NCBI RefSeq assembly: GCF_005222785.1
Contig: NZ_STGH01000001.1
Coordinates: 1,364,001-1,428,000 of the forward strand
Origin: Rhodobacter sp. SY28-1
GTDB lineage: Bacteria; Pseudomonadota; Alphaproteobacteria; Rhodobacterales; Rhodobacteraceae
DNA length: 64,000 nucleotides
Direction: 5' to 3'
Shown: positions 20,743 to 30,008 of the stretch, in pieces
Layout of the letters: every line of letters begins with the position of its first letter
Position numbering within the stretch: position 1 is the first letter of the stretch
Made by a program: the position numbers and the translations under genes
The notes under the pieces: model-generated
What the model was told of the DNA's origin: nothing
The model's input: only the letters and a program-made list of their open reading frames with translations
Databases searched by the model: none

Positions 20743-20836
20743 CGGCGGCGTCTTTTCCATTCGACGCCGCCTTTCCGTGCCGCCCGCGTGCCCTTTCGGG
20801 CTCGTGGTCCCGTTCCGCATTGAAACAGGCCAAGCC

Positions 20837-22222
20837 ATGTCCACCGTCACCGCGCACGACAGCGCATCCCCAACCGCGAACCGTCTCTACTTCGCCGCCT
20901 GGCGCTGGCACTTCTACGCCGGGCTTTATGTCATCCCCTTCCTTTTGATGCTGGCCGTGACCGGCCTCATCATGCTCTGGGTCAGTTCGGTGACCGAGCT
21001 GAACCGAGAACGCGCCCATATCACTCCGGGCACCACCCTGCTGCCGGTCAGCGCGCTGCAGGCCGCTGCCGAAGCTGCTGTCCCCGGCGGAGCCGCCACG
21101 CAGTACATCGCGCCGATGGGCGAGGGCCGGGTGGCGGCCTTTGCCGTCGCAGTCGGCGAGGACACCACGGGCGTCACGCTGGACCCCTACACCGGCGCGG
21201 TCGTCGAGACCTTCCCCTGGCGCGCCGGCTGGTATGATTTCGCCACCGACATCCACGGTACGCTGTTGATCGGCGATCTGGGCGACTGGCTGATCGAGGC
21301 GGCGGCGAGCCTTGGGCTGTTGCTGGTCATCTCGGGCCTTTACCTGCACTGGCCCCGCAATGGCGCGACCTGGGGCAAGGCACTGACCGTCCAGCGCGGC
21401 AAGGGCAGGGCCTTCTGGAAATCGCTGCATGGCGCGGTCGGCGTTTGGGTCAGCCTGATCCTGATCGTCTTCCTGATCTCGGGCCTGTCCTGGGCCGGGC
21501 TCTGGGGCGCAAAGTTCGTGCAGGCCTGGAACACCTTTCCCGCCGACAAGTGGGAGGCGCCGCTGTCCGACGCCACCCACGCCAGCATGAACCACGGCGC
21601 CGGGAAAGAGGTGCCCTGGACCCTGGAACAGACGCCGATGCCCGCATCCGGCTCCCTGTCCGGAACCGTGGCGGTCACAGGCCCGGTCACCATCGACAGC
21701 GTGATGGATCTTGCCGCAACGCTGGGCTTTGACCGGCGCTATCAGCTGAACCTGCCTGCGGGTGAGACGGGCGTCTGGACGATCAGCCATGACAGCATGT
21801 CGAACGACGGTCCGAACTCTGCGGCGGACCGGACGATCCACATCGACCAGTATACCGGCAACGTGCTGGCCGACGTGCGCTATGCCGACTATTCCTTCTA
21901 CGCCAAGCTGATGGCTTGGGGCATCGCCTTCCACGAAGGCGATCTGGGCGCGTGGAACCTGGCGCTGAACACGCTGTTCTGCCTGTCGATCATCCTCGTC
22001 TCGGTCTCGGGCCTGGTGATGTCGGTCAAGCGCCGTCCGGCAGGGGCCCGCCTGGGCGCGCCGCCCCGGCCCGTCGACATTCCCTATGCCAAGGGTGCGA
22101 TCCTGGTGACGCTCGCCCTGGCGCTGGCCTTCCCGATGCTTGGCCTGACCCTTCTGGCCGTCATCCTTCTGGACCTTGTGATCCTGTCTGCCGTCCCGCC
22201 GCTGAAGCGGCTGGTCAGCTGA
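20837..22222 (+). CDS. PepSY-associated transmembrane protein
   Basis: The 461-residue inner-membrane protein has TM segments near residues 18-45 (HFYAGLYVIPFLLMLAVTGL), 155-175, 200-225 and 365-420, with two periplasmic PepSY-like regions between them. PepSY-TM proteins are often found with siderophore or copper systems and may be reductases or transport helpers. I chose the ATG at 20837 (MSTVTAHD). It is followed 29 bases later by the PCu(A)C gene, so the three genes form an operon. Confidence 0.88.
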   Translation: MSTVTAHDSASPTANRLYFAAWRWHFYAGLYVIPFLLMLAVTGLIMLWVSSVTELNRERAHITPGTTLLPVSALQAAAEAAVPGGAATQYIAPMGEGRVAAFAVAVGEDTTGVTLDPYTGAVVETFPWRAGWYDFATDIHGTLLIGDLGDWLIEAAASLGLLLVISGLYLHWPRNGATWGKALTVQRGKGRAFWKSLHGAVGVWVSLILIVFLISGLSWAGLWGAKFVQAWNTFPADKWEAPLSDATHASMNHGAGKEVPWTLEQTPMPASGSLSGTVAVTGPVTIDSVMDLAATLGFDRRYQLNLPAGETGVWTISHDSMSNDGPNSAADRTIHIDQYTGNVLADVRYADYSFYAKLMAWGIAFHEGDLGAWNLALNTLFCLSIILVSVSGLVMSVKRRPAGARLGAPPRPVDIPYAKGAILVTLALALAFPMLGLTLLAVILLDLVILSAVPPLKRLVS

Positions 22223-22251
22223 TGTCCTTCCCTTTCAAACGGAGCAAACCC

Positions 22252-22740
22252 ATGAAAATCCTCGCCTTCGCCGTCGCGCTGTTCCTCGCCGCACCTGCCC
22301 TTGCCCATGAGGTGACAGTGGGCGATCTGGAGATCATCCACCCCCATATCCCGCAGCCCGCGGCCAGCGCCAAGGCCGCCGGGGGCTTCATGGCCATCGT
22401 CAACAACGGCGCCGAAGCGGACCGTCTGATCGGCGTGGAGTCCGACATCGCCGCCAAGGCCGAAGTGCACGAAAGCAAGGTCGACGCGAACGGCGTGGGG
22501 ACGATGGAACATGTCGATGCCATCGAAATCCCGCCTGGCGAGACGGTGAATCTGGAGCACGGCGGCTATCACATCATGTTCATGGGCCTGACCGGCCCGC
22601 TGATGGAGGGCGAACTGCACAAGGCCACCCTGATCTTCGAACGCGCTGGTCGGGTCGAGGTCGAGTTTCAGATCGACCCGCCAGCCGGGATGGGCGAGAT
22701 GGACCACTCGAAGATGGACCACGGGGCAAGCGGCGGCTGA
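22252..22740 (+). CDS. Periplasmic copper chaperone PCu(A)C
   Basis: The 162-residue protein has a signal peptide (MKILAFAVALFLAAPALA) and the PCu(A)C domain with Cu(I) ligands in the HESKVDANGVGTMEHVD and HGGYHIMFMGL segments. It delivers Cu(I) to the CuA site of cytochrome c oxidase. The C-terminal MGEMDHSKMDHG tail adds His and Met ligands for metal. Start ATG at 22252 has GGAGC upstream. Confidence 0.93.
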   Translation: MKILAFAVALFLAAPALAHEVTVGDLEIIHPHIPQPAASAKAAGGFMAIVNNGAEADRLIGVESDIAAKAEVHESKVDANGVGTMEHVDAIEIPPGETVNLEHGGYHIMFMGLTGPLMEGELHKATLIFERAGRVEVEFQIDPPAGMGEMDHSKMDHGASGG

Positions 22741-22835
22741 CGCGCGCGTCACCCAAGACGATTGCGGGCCGGGACGTCATCTGCCAAGACTTCCGGGCCC
22801 GCAGCTCTGCCGGGCTGGACCGAAAGCGCGCCGGT

Positions 22836-23336
22836 ATGAGCGATGCCCCCGCCGACAAGTCCGCCCGCAAGGGTGAGGTCGCCCTGGCCTTCGACCCCGC
22901 GCGGATTGCTGACGACGCGCACCTGCGGTTCATCGGCCGTCTGCGCAGCCCCTGGGCGCGCGGAAACTGTCCGAAGAACCTGCGCGAGGCGCGCGAACAG
23001 GGCGGGGTGTTCCGGGTCGAGGTCGACCCGCCGTTTCGCGCCGGGCTTGCCGGGTTGCAGGTCGGGCAGCCGGTGATCCTGCTCTACTGGACCGGCGCGG
23101 CCCGGCGCGACATGATCGTCCTGCACCCGACCCACCGCGAGGCGCCGACCGGCGTCTTCGCTCTGCGCGCGCCCAGCCGTCCGAACCCGATTGCGGTCGG
23201 CGTGGTGCGGATTCTGGCAGTTGACCCTGAAGCCGGGGTGCTGACCGTCGATGCTCTGGACGCCTTTGACGGCACGCCGCTGCTGGACATCAAGCCCTGG
23301 CTGCATTCGGTCGACATCCCGCCCGCCCAAGGCTGA
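22836..23336 (+). CDS. trmO: tRNA (t6A37)-N6-methyltransferase TrmO
   Basis: The 166-residue protein is a TrmO/YaeB homologue, which methylates N6-threonylcarbamoyladenosine at tRNA position 37 with SAM. The family pattern is clear: IGRLRSPWARGNCPKN near residue 33, then VLHPTHREAPTGVFALRAP and the highly conserved SRPNPIAVGVVRI (near residue 117), ending in LDIKPWLHSVD. It stands alone between the copper cluster and the FAD oxidoreductase. Confidence 0.93.
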   Translation: MSDAPADKSARKGEVALAFDPARIADDAHLRFIGRLRSPWARGNCPKNLREAREQGGVFRVEVDPPFRAGLAGLQVGQPVILLYWTGAARRDMIVLHPTHREAPTGVFALRAPSRPNPIAVGVVRILAVDPEAGVLTVDALDAFDGTPLLDIKPWLHSVDIPPAQG

Positions 23337-23398
23337 GCGCGGCGCATTTACCGCCCCCGGGCGCTGCGCTACACCGGGCGGCAGAGCGAGGAACGGAC

Positions 23399-24607
23399 AT
23401 GCAAGGCTTTCAGACGGAACCGGCACAGGACAGCTATGACGTGGTCATCATCGGCGGGGCGATCATGGGGTCGTCGACCGCCTGGTGGCTGACCCAGATG
23501 GAATTCCCGGGCCGGGTCCTTGTGATCGAACGCGACCCGTCCTACGAAAAGGCCGCGACGGCGCTCAGCTTTTCCTGCATCCGCCAGCAATTCTCGACCG
23601 AGCTGAACATCCGCATCTCGCAGTTCGGCGCGGATTTCGTGCAGTCCCTCCGCCAGCAGATGGGCGGGGACGATAGGGTGCCCGAGCTGAAGATCCAGAA
23701 CTTCGGCTACCTTTACATGGCGGATACCCCGGACTTCGCCGCTGTCCTGCGCGCCAATCAGGCGGTGCAGGCGGCGGCAGGGGCGGGGACGCGGCTGCTG
23801 ACGCCCGACCAGATCAAGGCCGAATACCCGTTCTACAGCGTGGATGACCTGGTCCTGGGCAGCCTGAACACCAAGGACGAAGGTTATTTCGACGGCTTCA
23901 CGGTGTTCGACTGGTTCCGCCGCAAGGCGCGTGAGGCGGGGGTGGAGTATCTGGCGGGTGAGGTCACGGGGCTGGACGTCTCGGCTGGGCGGGTGACCGG
24001 GGTGCGCCTCGCCTCGGGTCGGCGGATCGGTTGCGGGATGGTGGTCAACGCCTCGGGCACCCGGGGGGCGAAGGTCGCAGCAATGGCGGGCATCGCGATC
24101 CCGATCGAGCCGAGGAAGCGATACAACTGGGTGATCCAGGCCGAGACCCCGCTGGACCGGCCCTTGCCGCTGACCATCGACCCCACCGGCGTCTATGTCC
24201 GCGAGGTCGGCGGCGGGACCTACATGGCGGGGGGGCATGCGGATGTGGACCCTGCCGTGGCTTTCGACGACTTCGCGATGGACCCCGATATTTGGCTGGA
24301 CAAGTTCTGGCCCACCATCGCCACCCGCATCCCGGCCTTCGAGGCGGTGAAGGTGGTCAATGAATGGGCAGGGCAGTACGACTACAACCTGCTCGACCAG
24401 AACGCGATCACCGGGCCGCATCCAGAGATCGGCAACTTCCTGTTCCTGAACGGCTTTTCAGGCCACGGTCTGCAGCAGTCCCCTGCGATGGGACGCGCGA
24501 CAGCCGAATGGATCGTCCACGGTGGCTACCGCACGCTGGACATGCGCCCCTTCCATTATGACCGGATTGCAGCCGGTCAGGCCATGGTCGAAGCGGCGAT
24601 CATCTAG
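23399..24607 (+). CDS. FAD-dependent oxidoreductase, DAO superfamily
   Basis: The 402-residue protein has the Rossmann FAD motif VVIIGGAIMGSSTAWWL at residues 15-31 and the C-terminal DAO signature region GFSGHGLQQSPAMGRATAEW. It belongs with D-amino-acid/glycine/sarcosine oxidase or dehydrogenase-like enzymes. The substrate cannot be told from sequence. It ends seven bases from the convergent small membrane gene. No partner subunits are next to it. Confidence 0.88.
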   Translation: MQGFQTEPAQDSYDVVIIGGAIMGSSTAWWLTQMEFPGRVLVIERDPSYEKAATALSFSCIRQQFSTELNIRISQFGADFVQSLRQQMGGDDRVPELKIQNFGYLYMADTPDFAAVLRANQAVQAAAGAGTRLLTPDQIKAEYPFYSVDDLVLGSLNTKDEGYFDGFTVFDWFRRKAREAGVEYLAGEVTGLDVSAGRVTGVRLASGRRIGCGMVVNASGTRGAKVAAMAGIAIPIEPRKRYNWVIQAETPLDRPLPLTIDPTGVYVREVGGGTYMAGGHADVDPAVAFDDFAMDPDIWLDKFWPTIATRIPAFEAVKVVNEWAGQYDYNLLDQNAITGPHPEIGNFLFLNGFSGHGLQQSPAMGRATAEWIVHGGYRTLDMRPFHYDRIAAGQAMVEAAII

Positions 24608-24613
24608 GCGGGG

Positions 24614-24769
24614 TCAGTCGGTCTGCAAAAGCGCCGTCGGCGATTGGACGGCGAAGATGTCCTTGGGTGCGAAGACGAAGACCAGAACACCCACATACAC
24701 GGCAAGGAACAGGGCAACGGCGGCATAGTTTCTGGCAGGACGGCTTCGCGTCGGCAGAACTTGTGTCAT
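24614..24769 (-). CDS. Small single-pass membrane protein
   Basis: The 51-residue protein begins MTQVLPTRSRPARNYAAVAL and has a single TM helix (ALFLAVYVGVLVFVFAPKDIF). A strong SD (AAGGAGA) lies eight bases before the ATG at 24767-24769, which supports this start over the longer frame. The basic N-terminus suggests it is cytoplasmic. I recognise no family. Confidence 0.6.
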   Translation of the reverse strand: MTQVLPTRSRPARNYAAVALFLAVYVGVLVFVFAPKDIFAVQSPTALLQTD

Positions 24770-25164
24770 CTCGGGCTCTCCTTGGCAGAGGAACTGTGAC
24801 TGGGCAGACAGTCGGGCAGCGACTCGGGTCCGATCACAGGATGTTACCACTATTACGTGTGGCGTGATGTCCAAAATTTTTGGGATCGGCGGAATTTATT
24901 CCCGTCGAAGTGCCCCTTGGGCAAAAAACCGCCCGAGGGAAGGCCGTTTCTGCGGCTGCAAAATGAACCTTGTTCCGCGATTGGGCCGGAACCTCAATCA
25001 CGATTCGCCGGGTCGCGAATGGCCCGCGCAACCATTTGAGATCGCAGGATTTCCCGCCCGGCGTGTAGACGTCAAAATCGACCTTGCGCATCGTCTATCT
25101 CGACGGCGCTTCCCGGTGTCGTCTCTCACCCCTTATGCAGACGCAGCGAAAGACGGGAAATTGC
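24770..25164. other. Gap upstream of the small membrane gene and downstream of metG
   Basis: The 395 bases are less GC-rich than the neighbours around 24840-24905 (GGTAACATCCTG and AATTTATTCCCG areas on either strand). They hold the promoter region of the small membrane gene. I see no credible protein gene. A small RNA is possible, but no recognisable structure was found. Confidence 0.5.
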
Positions 25165-26883
25165 CTAGGTCCGGACGCCGGAGAACTTTGCCTGCCAATC
25201 CGCACGCTCTTCGTCGGTGATCTTGCGGAACAGGTTCTCGGGAACCTCGAAAGCGTGACCCGGCGCAAGGGTCCGCATCGCGGCGTGGATGTCCGATGGC
25301 CAAGCCCAGTCGTCCGAGCCCACGGCCTTCATCATCGTGGCCGCCGCATCGGGGATGAAGGGTGCGGACAGGATCGCGTAGACCCGGATCAGGTTCAGCG
25401 CCAGACGGACGATAGCCTGCGCCTGCTCGGGGTCAGTCTTGACGACGGACCAGGGGGCCGCGGCTTGCAGGTATTCATTGCCGATGACCCAGATTGCGCG
25501 AAGCTCGGACGCGGCCTTGCGGACCTCCATGTCCTGCATGAAGCGGGTGTAATCCGCGATCCGCGCGCCGAGGTCGGCGATCAGGGCGGTTTCCAAGGGG
25601 CCGAAGCTGCCACCGGCGGGGACCTCGTTGCCGAACTTGGAGACGGCGAACTTGGTCACGCGGGAGACGAGGTTGCCAAGGACATCGGCGAGGTCCTTGT
25701 TGACCGAGGTCTGGAAGTTTTCCCAGGTGAACTCGGAGTCACTGGATTCGGGCGCGTGCGACAGAAGCCACCAGCGCCAGTAATCGGCAGGCAGGATCGA
25801 CAGCGCCTGGTCCATGAAAACGCCGCGACCCTGGGAGGTCGAGAACTGGCCGCCGTCATAGTTGAGGTAATTGAAGGACTTGAGGTAGTCGACCAGCTTC
25901 CAGGGCTCACCCGACCCCAGGATCGTGGCGGGGAAGGAAAGCGTGTGGAAGGGGACGTTGTCCTTGCCCATGAACTGGTAGTAGGTCACGTCCGAAGCGC
26001 CCTTGTCGGTGCGCCACCAGCGTTCCCAGGCGGCATCGTCATGGCCATTCGCATCGGCCCATTCGGCGGTACCGGCGATGTATTCGATGGGCGCGTCGAA
26101 CCAGACGTAGAAGACCTTGCCCTCCATCCCCGGCCAGGGCTGGTCGCCCTTTTTCACCGGGATGCCCCAGTACAGGTCGCGGGTGATGCCGCGGTCCTGC
26201 AGCCCGTCACCGTCGTTCAGCCATTTCTTGGCGATGGACGTGGTCAGGATCGGCCAGTCGGTCTTGGAGTTGATCCATGCCTCGAGCTTGTCCTTCAGCG
26301 CGCGCTGCTTGAGGTAGAGGTGCTTGGTCTCGCGGACTTCAAGGTTGGTGGAACCCGAGATCGAGGAGCGCGGGTTGATGAGGTCCGTGGGGTCCAGCTG
26401 CTTGGTGCAGTTTTCGCACTGGTCGCCGCGCGCCGATTCATAACCGCAGTTCGGGCAGGTGCCGGTGATGTAGCGGTCAGGCAGGAAGCGGTTGTCGTCG
26501 ATGGAGAAGACCTGTTTCTCCGACACTTCCGCGATCAGGCCGTTTTCGGCGAGCTTGCCTGCGAAATGCTGGGTCAGCCGGTGGTTCCGCTGCGACGACG
26601 AGCGGCCGAAATGGTCGAAGGACAGTCGGAAGCCCTGGGCGATGTCGGCCTGCACCTGATGCATTTCGGCGCAGTAGTCCTCCACCGGCTTTCCGGCCTT
26701 GGCGGCGGCTAGCTCGGCAGGCGTCCCGTGTTCGTCGGTGGCGCAGATGAACATCACCTCATGCCCCATGGCGCGGTTGAAGCGGGCGAAGAGGTCGGCG
26801 GGGAGTTGCGAGCCGACGAGGTTGCCCAGGTGCTTGATGCCGTTGATGTAGGGGATGGCCGAGGTGATGAGGATGCGTGCCAT
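25165..26883 (-). CDS. metG: Methionyl-tRNA synthetase
   Basis: The 572-residue class I synthetase charges tRNA-Met. The HIGH-type motif is [11 protein letters not shown] (residues 9-19), and a four-Cys zinc knuckle CPNC...CENC lies near residues 144-160. The KMSKS-type motif appears as FSTSQGRG near residue 345. These variants of the signatures look normal for this lineage. The C-terminal anticodon-binding helical domain is present; there is no C-terminal dimerisation domain. Confidence 0.96.
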   Translation of the reverse strand: MARILITSAIPYINGIKHLGNLVGSQLPADLFARFNRAMGHEVMFICATDEHGTPAELAAAKAGKPVEDYCAEMHQVQADIAQGFRLSFDHFGRSSSQRNHRLTQHFAGKLAENGLIAEVSEKQVFSIDDNRFLPDRYITGTCPNCGYESARGDQCENCTKQLDPTDLINPRSSISGSTNLEVRETKHLYLKQRALKDKLEAWINSKTDWPILTTSIAKKWLNDGDGLQDRGITRDLYWGIPVKKGDQPWPGMEGKVFYVWFDAPIEYIAGTAEWADANGHDDAAWERWWRTDKGASDVTYYQFMGKDNVPFHTLSFPATILGSGEPWKLVDYLKSFNYLNYDGGQFSTSQGRGVFMDQALSILPADYWRWWLLSHAPESSDSEFTWENFQTSVNKDLADVLGNLVSRVTKFAVSKFGNEVPAGGSFGPLETALIADLGARIADYTRFMQDMEVRKAASELRAIWVIGNEYLQAAAPWSVVKTDPEQAQAIVRLALNLIRVYAILSAPFIPDAAATMMKAVGSDDWAWPSDIHAAMRTLAPGHAFEVPENLFRKITDEERADWQAKFSGVRT

Positions 26884-26977
26884 GTCTGCGCCTTCCGTGA
26901 GTCCCGGGCTTGATTAGCCCAAGCGCACGGAAAGGGCTAGCGCAGGCGCTGGGCCCAGAAATTTTCGGCGAAGATTT

Positions 26978-27520
26978 TTAGGTCCGGCCCCGGATCATCC
27001 GCGTCAGGGTCCCGTCGCCCTCCATCTCGCGTTTGAAGGCGCCCAGCATGTGGATGGTGACCAGGCCAATCAGAAGCTTGGTCAGGATGTCGTGCAAGCC
27101 GAACCAATAGGCCTCGCCGTCCTCCGACGCCTCGACCAGCGACGGAACGGTCCAGCGGTCGGCGATCATCACGTCCAGGCCGGTGGCGGAACTGCCGGCC
27201 CAGCCGGTCAGCGGGATGGCGATGACCAGCGCATAGATCGCCCAATGTGCGGCGCGGGCCGCCCAAAAGGCGGCATTGCGCGGTCCCATGGGCACGGGTG
27301 GCGGACTGACCATGTGCCAGGCGATGCGGATCACGACCAGCGCCAGGAGGCCGAAGCCCAAGGTCTTGTGCAACCCGTACAGCCAGAGGTTCGCCAGCCC
27401 CGGCTCCAGGTCCGCGATGCGCAGGCCAAGCGCAAGCTGCCCGATGATGAGGAGCATCATCCCCCAGTGAATGACACGGGTGACAAGGCCGAATTCGGCG
27501 GGACCGTTGCGCAAGCCCAT
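26978..27520 (-). CDS. Cytochrome b561
   Basis: The 180-residue inner-membrane diheme cytochrome has four TM helices with histidines in VTRVIHWGMMLLIIG, LYGLHKTLGFGLLAL, AWHM and LVTIHMLGAFKR. It shuttles electrons between quinones and acceptors. Its ATG lies one base after the YceI stop, so the two are translationally coupled; YceI plus cytochrome b561 is a frequent pair and suggests a shared role with isoprenoid quinones. Confidence 0.93.
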   Translation of the reverse strand: MGLRNGPAEFGLVTRVIHWGMMLLIIGQLALGLRIADLEPGLANLWLYGLHKTLGFGLLALVVIRIAWHMVSPPPVPMGPRNAAFWAARAAHWAIYALVIAIPLTGWAGSSATGLDVMIADRWTVPSLVEASEDGEAYWFGLHDILTKLLIGLVTIHMLGAFKREMEGDGTLTRMIRGRT

Positions 27521-27521
27521 T

Positions 27522-28091
27522 TCAGTCCTGCGCGTCGATCTGCGCGGTAATCAGGATGCGGACCTGATCGCCGACCATGTCGGACCAGCCGGTCGCGCCG
27601 AAGTCGCTGCGGTTGACGCGGCCCGACAGCTTGACGGTCAGATGGTCAAGATCGTCCGGAGCGCTGCCCTGCGGGCGGAAAAGCTGGGCCGTCAGCGTGA
27701 CTTCCCTCGTCACCCCCCGGATGGTGAGGTTGCCCGTCACTTCGGCCGCATTGCCCGCGCCCCTGAGCGAGGTGCTGGTGAACGTCATCTGCGGGTGATC
27801 CTTGGCGGCCAGAACCTTGGGGCCTTTCAGCGCCTGCGCGGCGAAGGGAAAGCTGGCTGTGGCGCCGGTCACATCCAGCGCGACCTCGACCGTGCAGTTC
27901 GCCACGTTGGCGAAGTCGAGCTTCAGGTCAGCCTTTTGCAGCGGGATCGCGCCGGTGATCTTGTCGGGGCCGAAGTCTGTCTCGAAGGCCACGGTCGAAT
28001 GGGCGGCATCCAGCCTGTAGGCGACGGTCGCAGCCTGGGCGGGCAGGGCAAGCAGGATGGCGGCAAAGGCAAGGGCGGTAGATCTGAGCAT
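27522..28091 (-). CDS. YceI family periplasmic lipid-binding protein
   Basis: The 189-residue protein has a signal peptide (MLRSTALAFAAILLALPAQA) and a YceI lipocalin-like barrel (YRLDAAHSTVAFETD, then GPDKITGAIPLQKADL). YceI proteins bind isoprenoid chains such as ubiquinone precursors. I took the ATG at 28089-28091, which starts the signal peptide, over an upstream in-frame ATG at 28187. It is followed directly by cytochrome b561. Confidence 0.92.
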   Translation of the reverse strand: MLRSTALAFAAILLALPAQAATVAYRLDAAHSTVAFETDFGPDKITGAIPLQKADLKLDFANVANCTVEVALDVTGATASFPFAAQALKGPKVLAAKDHPQMTFTSTSLRGAGNAAEVTGNLTIRGVTREVTLTAQLFRPQGSAPDDLDHLTVKLSGRVNRSDFGATGWSDMVGDQVRILITAQIDAQD

Positions 28092-28158
28092 GGGTTTTCC
28101 CTTCTGGGCCAGGCTATCAGCGAGGAGCAGTCGGGCAAAATCAAGCTGTCGTGCGGGG

Positions 28159-28797
28159 TCAGGGGTCGGCCATCGGTCGCGGCTCAAGCGTTTCGCCCCT
28201 GGGCGTGGTGCGCAGAGACCAGCTGGCGGGCGGCAGAAGCCGCGCGCGCTGTCGGGTCAGGGTGAAGCTGTCCTCCCCGGACCACAGAAGCGCGCGGCTG
28301 GGGGCCGGGGCCATGTGCCAGCGGCTTTCCACGCCTTGCGCGCCACCCGCCCCGGGCAGAAGGATCAGGCCAAGCGGCGCTGTCTGTCCATCGCGGCGGG
28401 CCGCCTCGGCCCCGGTCTCGGCCGCCAGATGCAGGCGGCGGGTGGGCGTCAGGGCCGGGGGGGCCAGAAGCTCGGCCACCACAAGGGGGGCCGCGCCCGA
28501 CCGCAGCGCCTCTTCCGCGGCCCAGAGCAGGTTTTCGTCGCGGTGCGCCTGCACCAGGATCAGCCGCGCGGGATCGGCCAATGGCTGCAGGCCTGCCGCA
28601 TTCAGCCGCTCGGCCACCCAGCCGGGGCGGATCCAGACCACCGGGCCGTGCGTTCTGGCCATGATCCGCGCGGCCAGCATGATCCGCGACGGCCCGCACA
28701 GCTCATGCACCCGGCCCCGGCGCAGGGTCAGGTCGCCCGCAAGGGGTTGCAGGTCGCGGGGCTGCGGGGCAGCCTGATGCTGGATCGGCAGACTCAT
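28159..28797 (-). CDS. ImuA-like RecA-fold protein, orphan
   Basis: The 212-residue protein resembles the ImuA/SulA-like RecA relatives of alphaproteobacterial mutagenesis cassettes: GRVHELCGPSRIMLAARI near residue 28, PVVWIRPGWVAERLN, SGAAPLVVAELLAPP and RRLHLAAETG. The position of the Walker A loop reads GPSRIMLA and lacks the GK[ST], so ATP binding is doubtful. No imuB or dnaE2 lies nearby. It is followed by the YceI/cytochrome b561 unit after 67 bases. Confidence 0.7.
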   Translation of the reverse strand: MSLPIQHQAAPQPRDLQPLAGDLTLRRGRVHELCGPSRIMLAARIMARTHGPVVWIRPGWVAERLNAAGLQPLADPARLILVQAHRDENLLWAAEEALRSGAAPLVVAELLAPPALTPTRRLHLAAETGAEAARRDGQTAPLGLILLPGAGGAQGVESRWHMAPAPSRALLWSGEDSFTLTRQRARLLPPASWSLRTTPRGETLEPRPMADP

Positions 28798-28894
28798 GCG
28801 GAAAAGCTAGCTTGTTCCTGAAATGTTCTCAAGTCCGACCCTTTGCCCTGTTACCTTTCCGCCCTAGCCTTCCCCCAAGCAGAAGGAGACCCCG

Positions 28895-29935
28895 ATGAAG
28901 ACGCTGAGCCTTGGCAAGACCGGCCTGACCGTATCCGAACTGTGCCTTGGCACGATGACCTGGGGCACGCAGAACTCTGAGGCCGAGGGGCATGCCCAGA
29001 TGGACCTGGCCCTGGACGCCGGGGTCAACTTCTGGGACACGGCCGAGATGTATCCGGTAAACCCGGTGCGGGCCGAGACGGCTGGCCGGACCGAGGAGAT
29101 CATCGGCAGCTGGTTTGCCGCGCGGGGCGGGCGCGACCGGATCGTGCTGGCGACCAAGGTGACGGGCAAGGGGCCGATCCTGCGCCCGGGCGAGGTGACG
29201 ACGGGCGCCACGCTGCGGGCGGCCTGCGAGGCAAGCCTCAAGCGGTTGCAGACCGATTACATCGACCTTTATCAGCTGCACTGGCCGAACCGCGGTAGCT
29301 ATCACTTCCGCCAGTCCTGGACCTATGCGCCCAAGGGCATCGACAAGGTGGCCGAGACGGCGAACATGACTGACATCCTGACCACCGCGCAGGCGCTGGT
29401 CGCGGAAGGCAAGGTTCGCGCCATCGGCCTGTCGAACGAAAGCGTCTGGGGCGCGGCGCGCTGGCTGCATCTGGCCGATACGCTGGGCCTGCCGCGCGTG
29501 GCGACGGTGCAGAACGAATACAGCCTTCTGTGCCGCCAGTTCGACACCGACTGGGCCGAGCTGTCGGTGGTCGAGGACATGCCGCTTCTGGCCTTCTCGC
29601 CCCTGGCCACCGGCTTGCTGTCCGGGAAATACGCGGGCGACGTGGTCCCCGACGGCTCGCGCCGCAGCCTGAACCCCGATCTCAGCGGGCGGATCACCTC
29701 GCGGGTCTTCCCGGCGGTCGCGGCCTATCTGGGGGTGGCGGCGCGGCACGGGCTTGACCCCTGCCAGATGGCCATCGCCTTCTGCCGAACCCGGCCCTTC
29801 ACCACGATCCCGATCATCGGGGCGACGACGATCGAGCAGCTGAAGACCAATATCGGCGCGGCGGGAATCACTTTGTCGTCAGAGGTGATGGCCGATATCG
29901 CGGAAACCCACCGGGCGCACCCCTGGCCGTATTGA
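28895..29935 (+). CDS. Aldo/keto reductase (Tas type)
   Basis: The 346-residue TIM-barrel NADPH-dependent oxidoreductase shows the Asp-Tyr-Lys-His tetrad: VNFWDTAEMYPVN (Asp and Tyr), VLATKVTGKG (Lys) and IDLYQLHWPNR (His). The NADP-binding end includes IPIIGATTIEQLKTN. Length and the extra loop fit the Tas/YghZ-like subgroup. The physiological substrate is unknown. SD AAGGAGA is present. It is monocistronic. Confidence 0.93.
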   Translation: MKTLSLGKTGLTVSELCLGTMTWGTQNSEAEGHAQMDLALDAGVNFWDTAEMYPVNPVRAETAGRTEEIIGSWFAARGGRDRIVLATKVTGKGPILRPGEVTTGATLRAACEASLKRLQTDYIDLYQLHWPNRGSYHFRQSWTYAPKGIDKVAETANMTDILTTAQALVAEGKVRAIGLSNESVWGAARWLHLADTLGLPRVATVQNEYSLLCRQFDTDWAELSVVEDMPLLAFSPLATGLLSGKYAGDVVPDGSRRSLNPDLSGRITSRVFPAVAAYLGVAARHGLDPCQMAIAFCRTRPFTTIPIIGATTIEQLKTNIGAAGITLSSEVMADIAETHRAHPWPY

Positions 29936-30008
29936 CGGGACTTGCGGCGCGCAGGCGTTCAAGGCACTGCTGTGCGCGAACCGGAGAGCCCCCGAACCGG
30001 AGTGCCCC

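Noticed and set aside
25165-26883. Degenerate HIGH (HLGN) and KMSKS (FSTSQ) motifs in MetG.
   Set aside because: From memory of family sequences these variants are usual in related alphaproteobacterial MetG proteins, and the zinc knuckle and remaining domains are intact.
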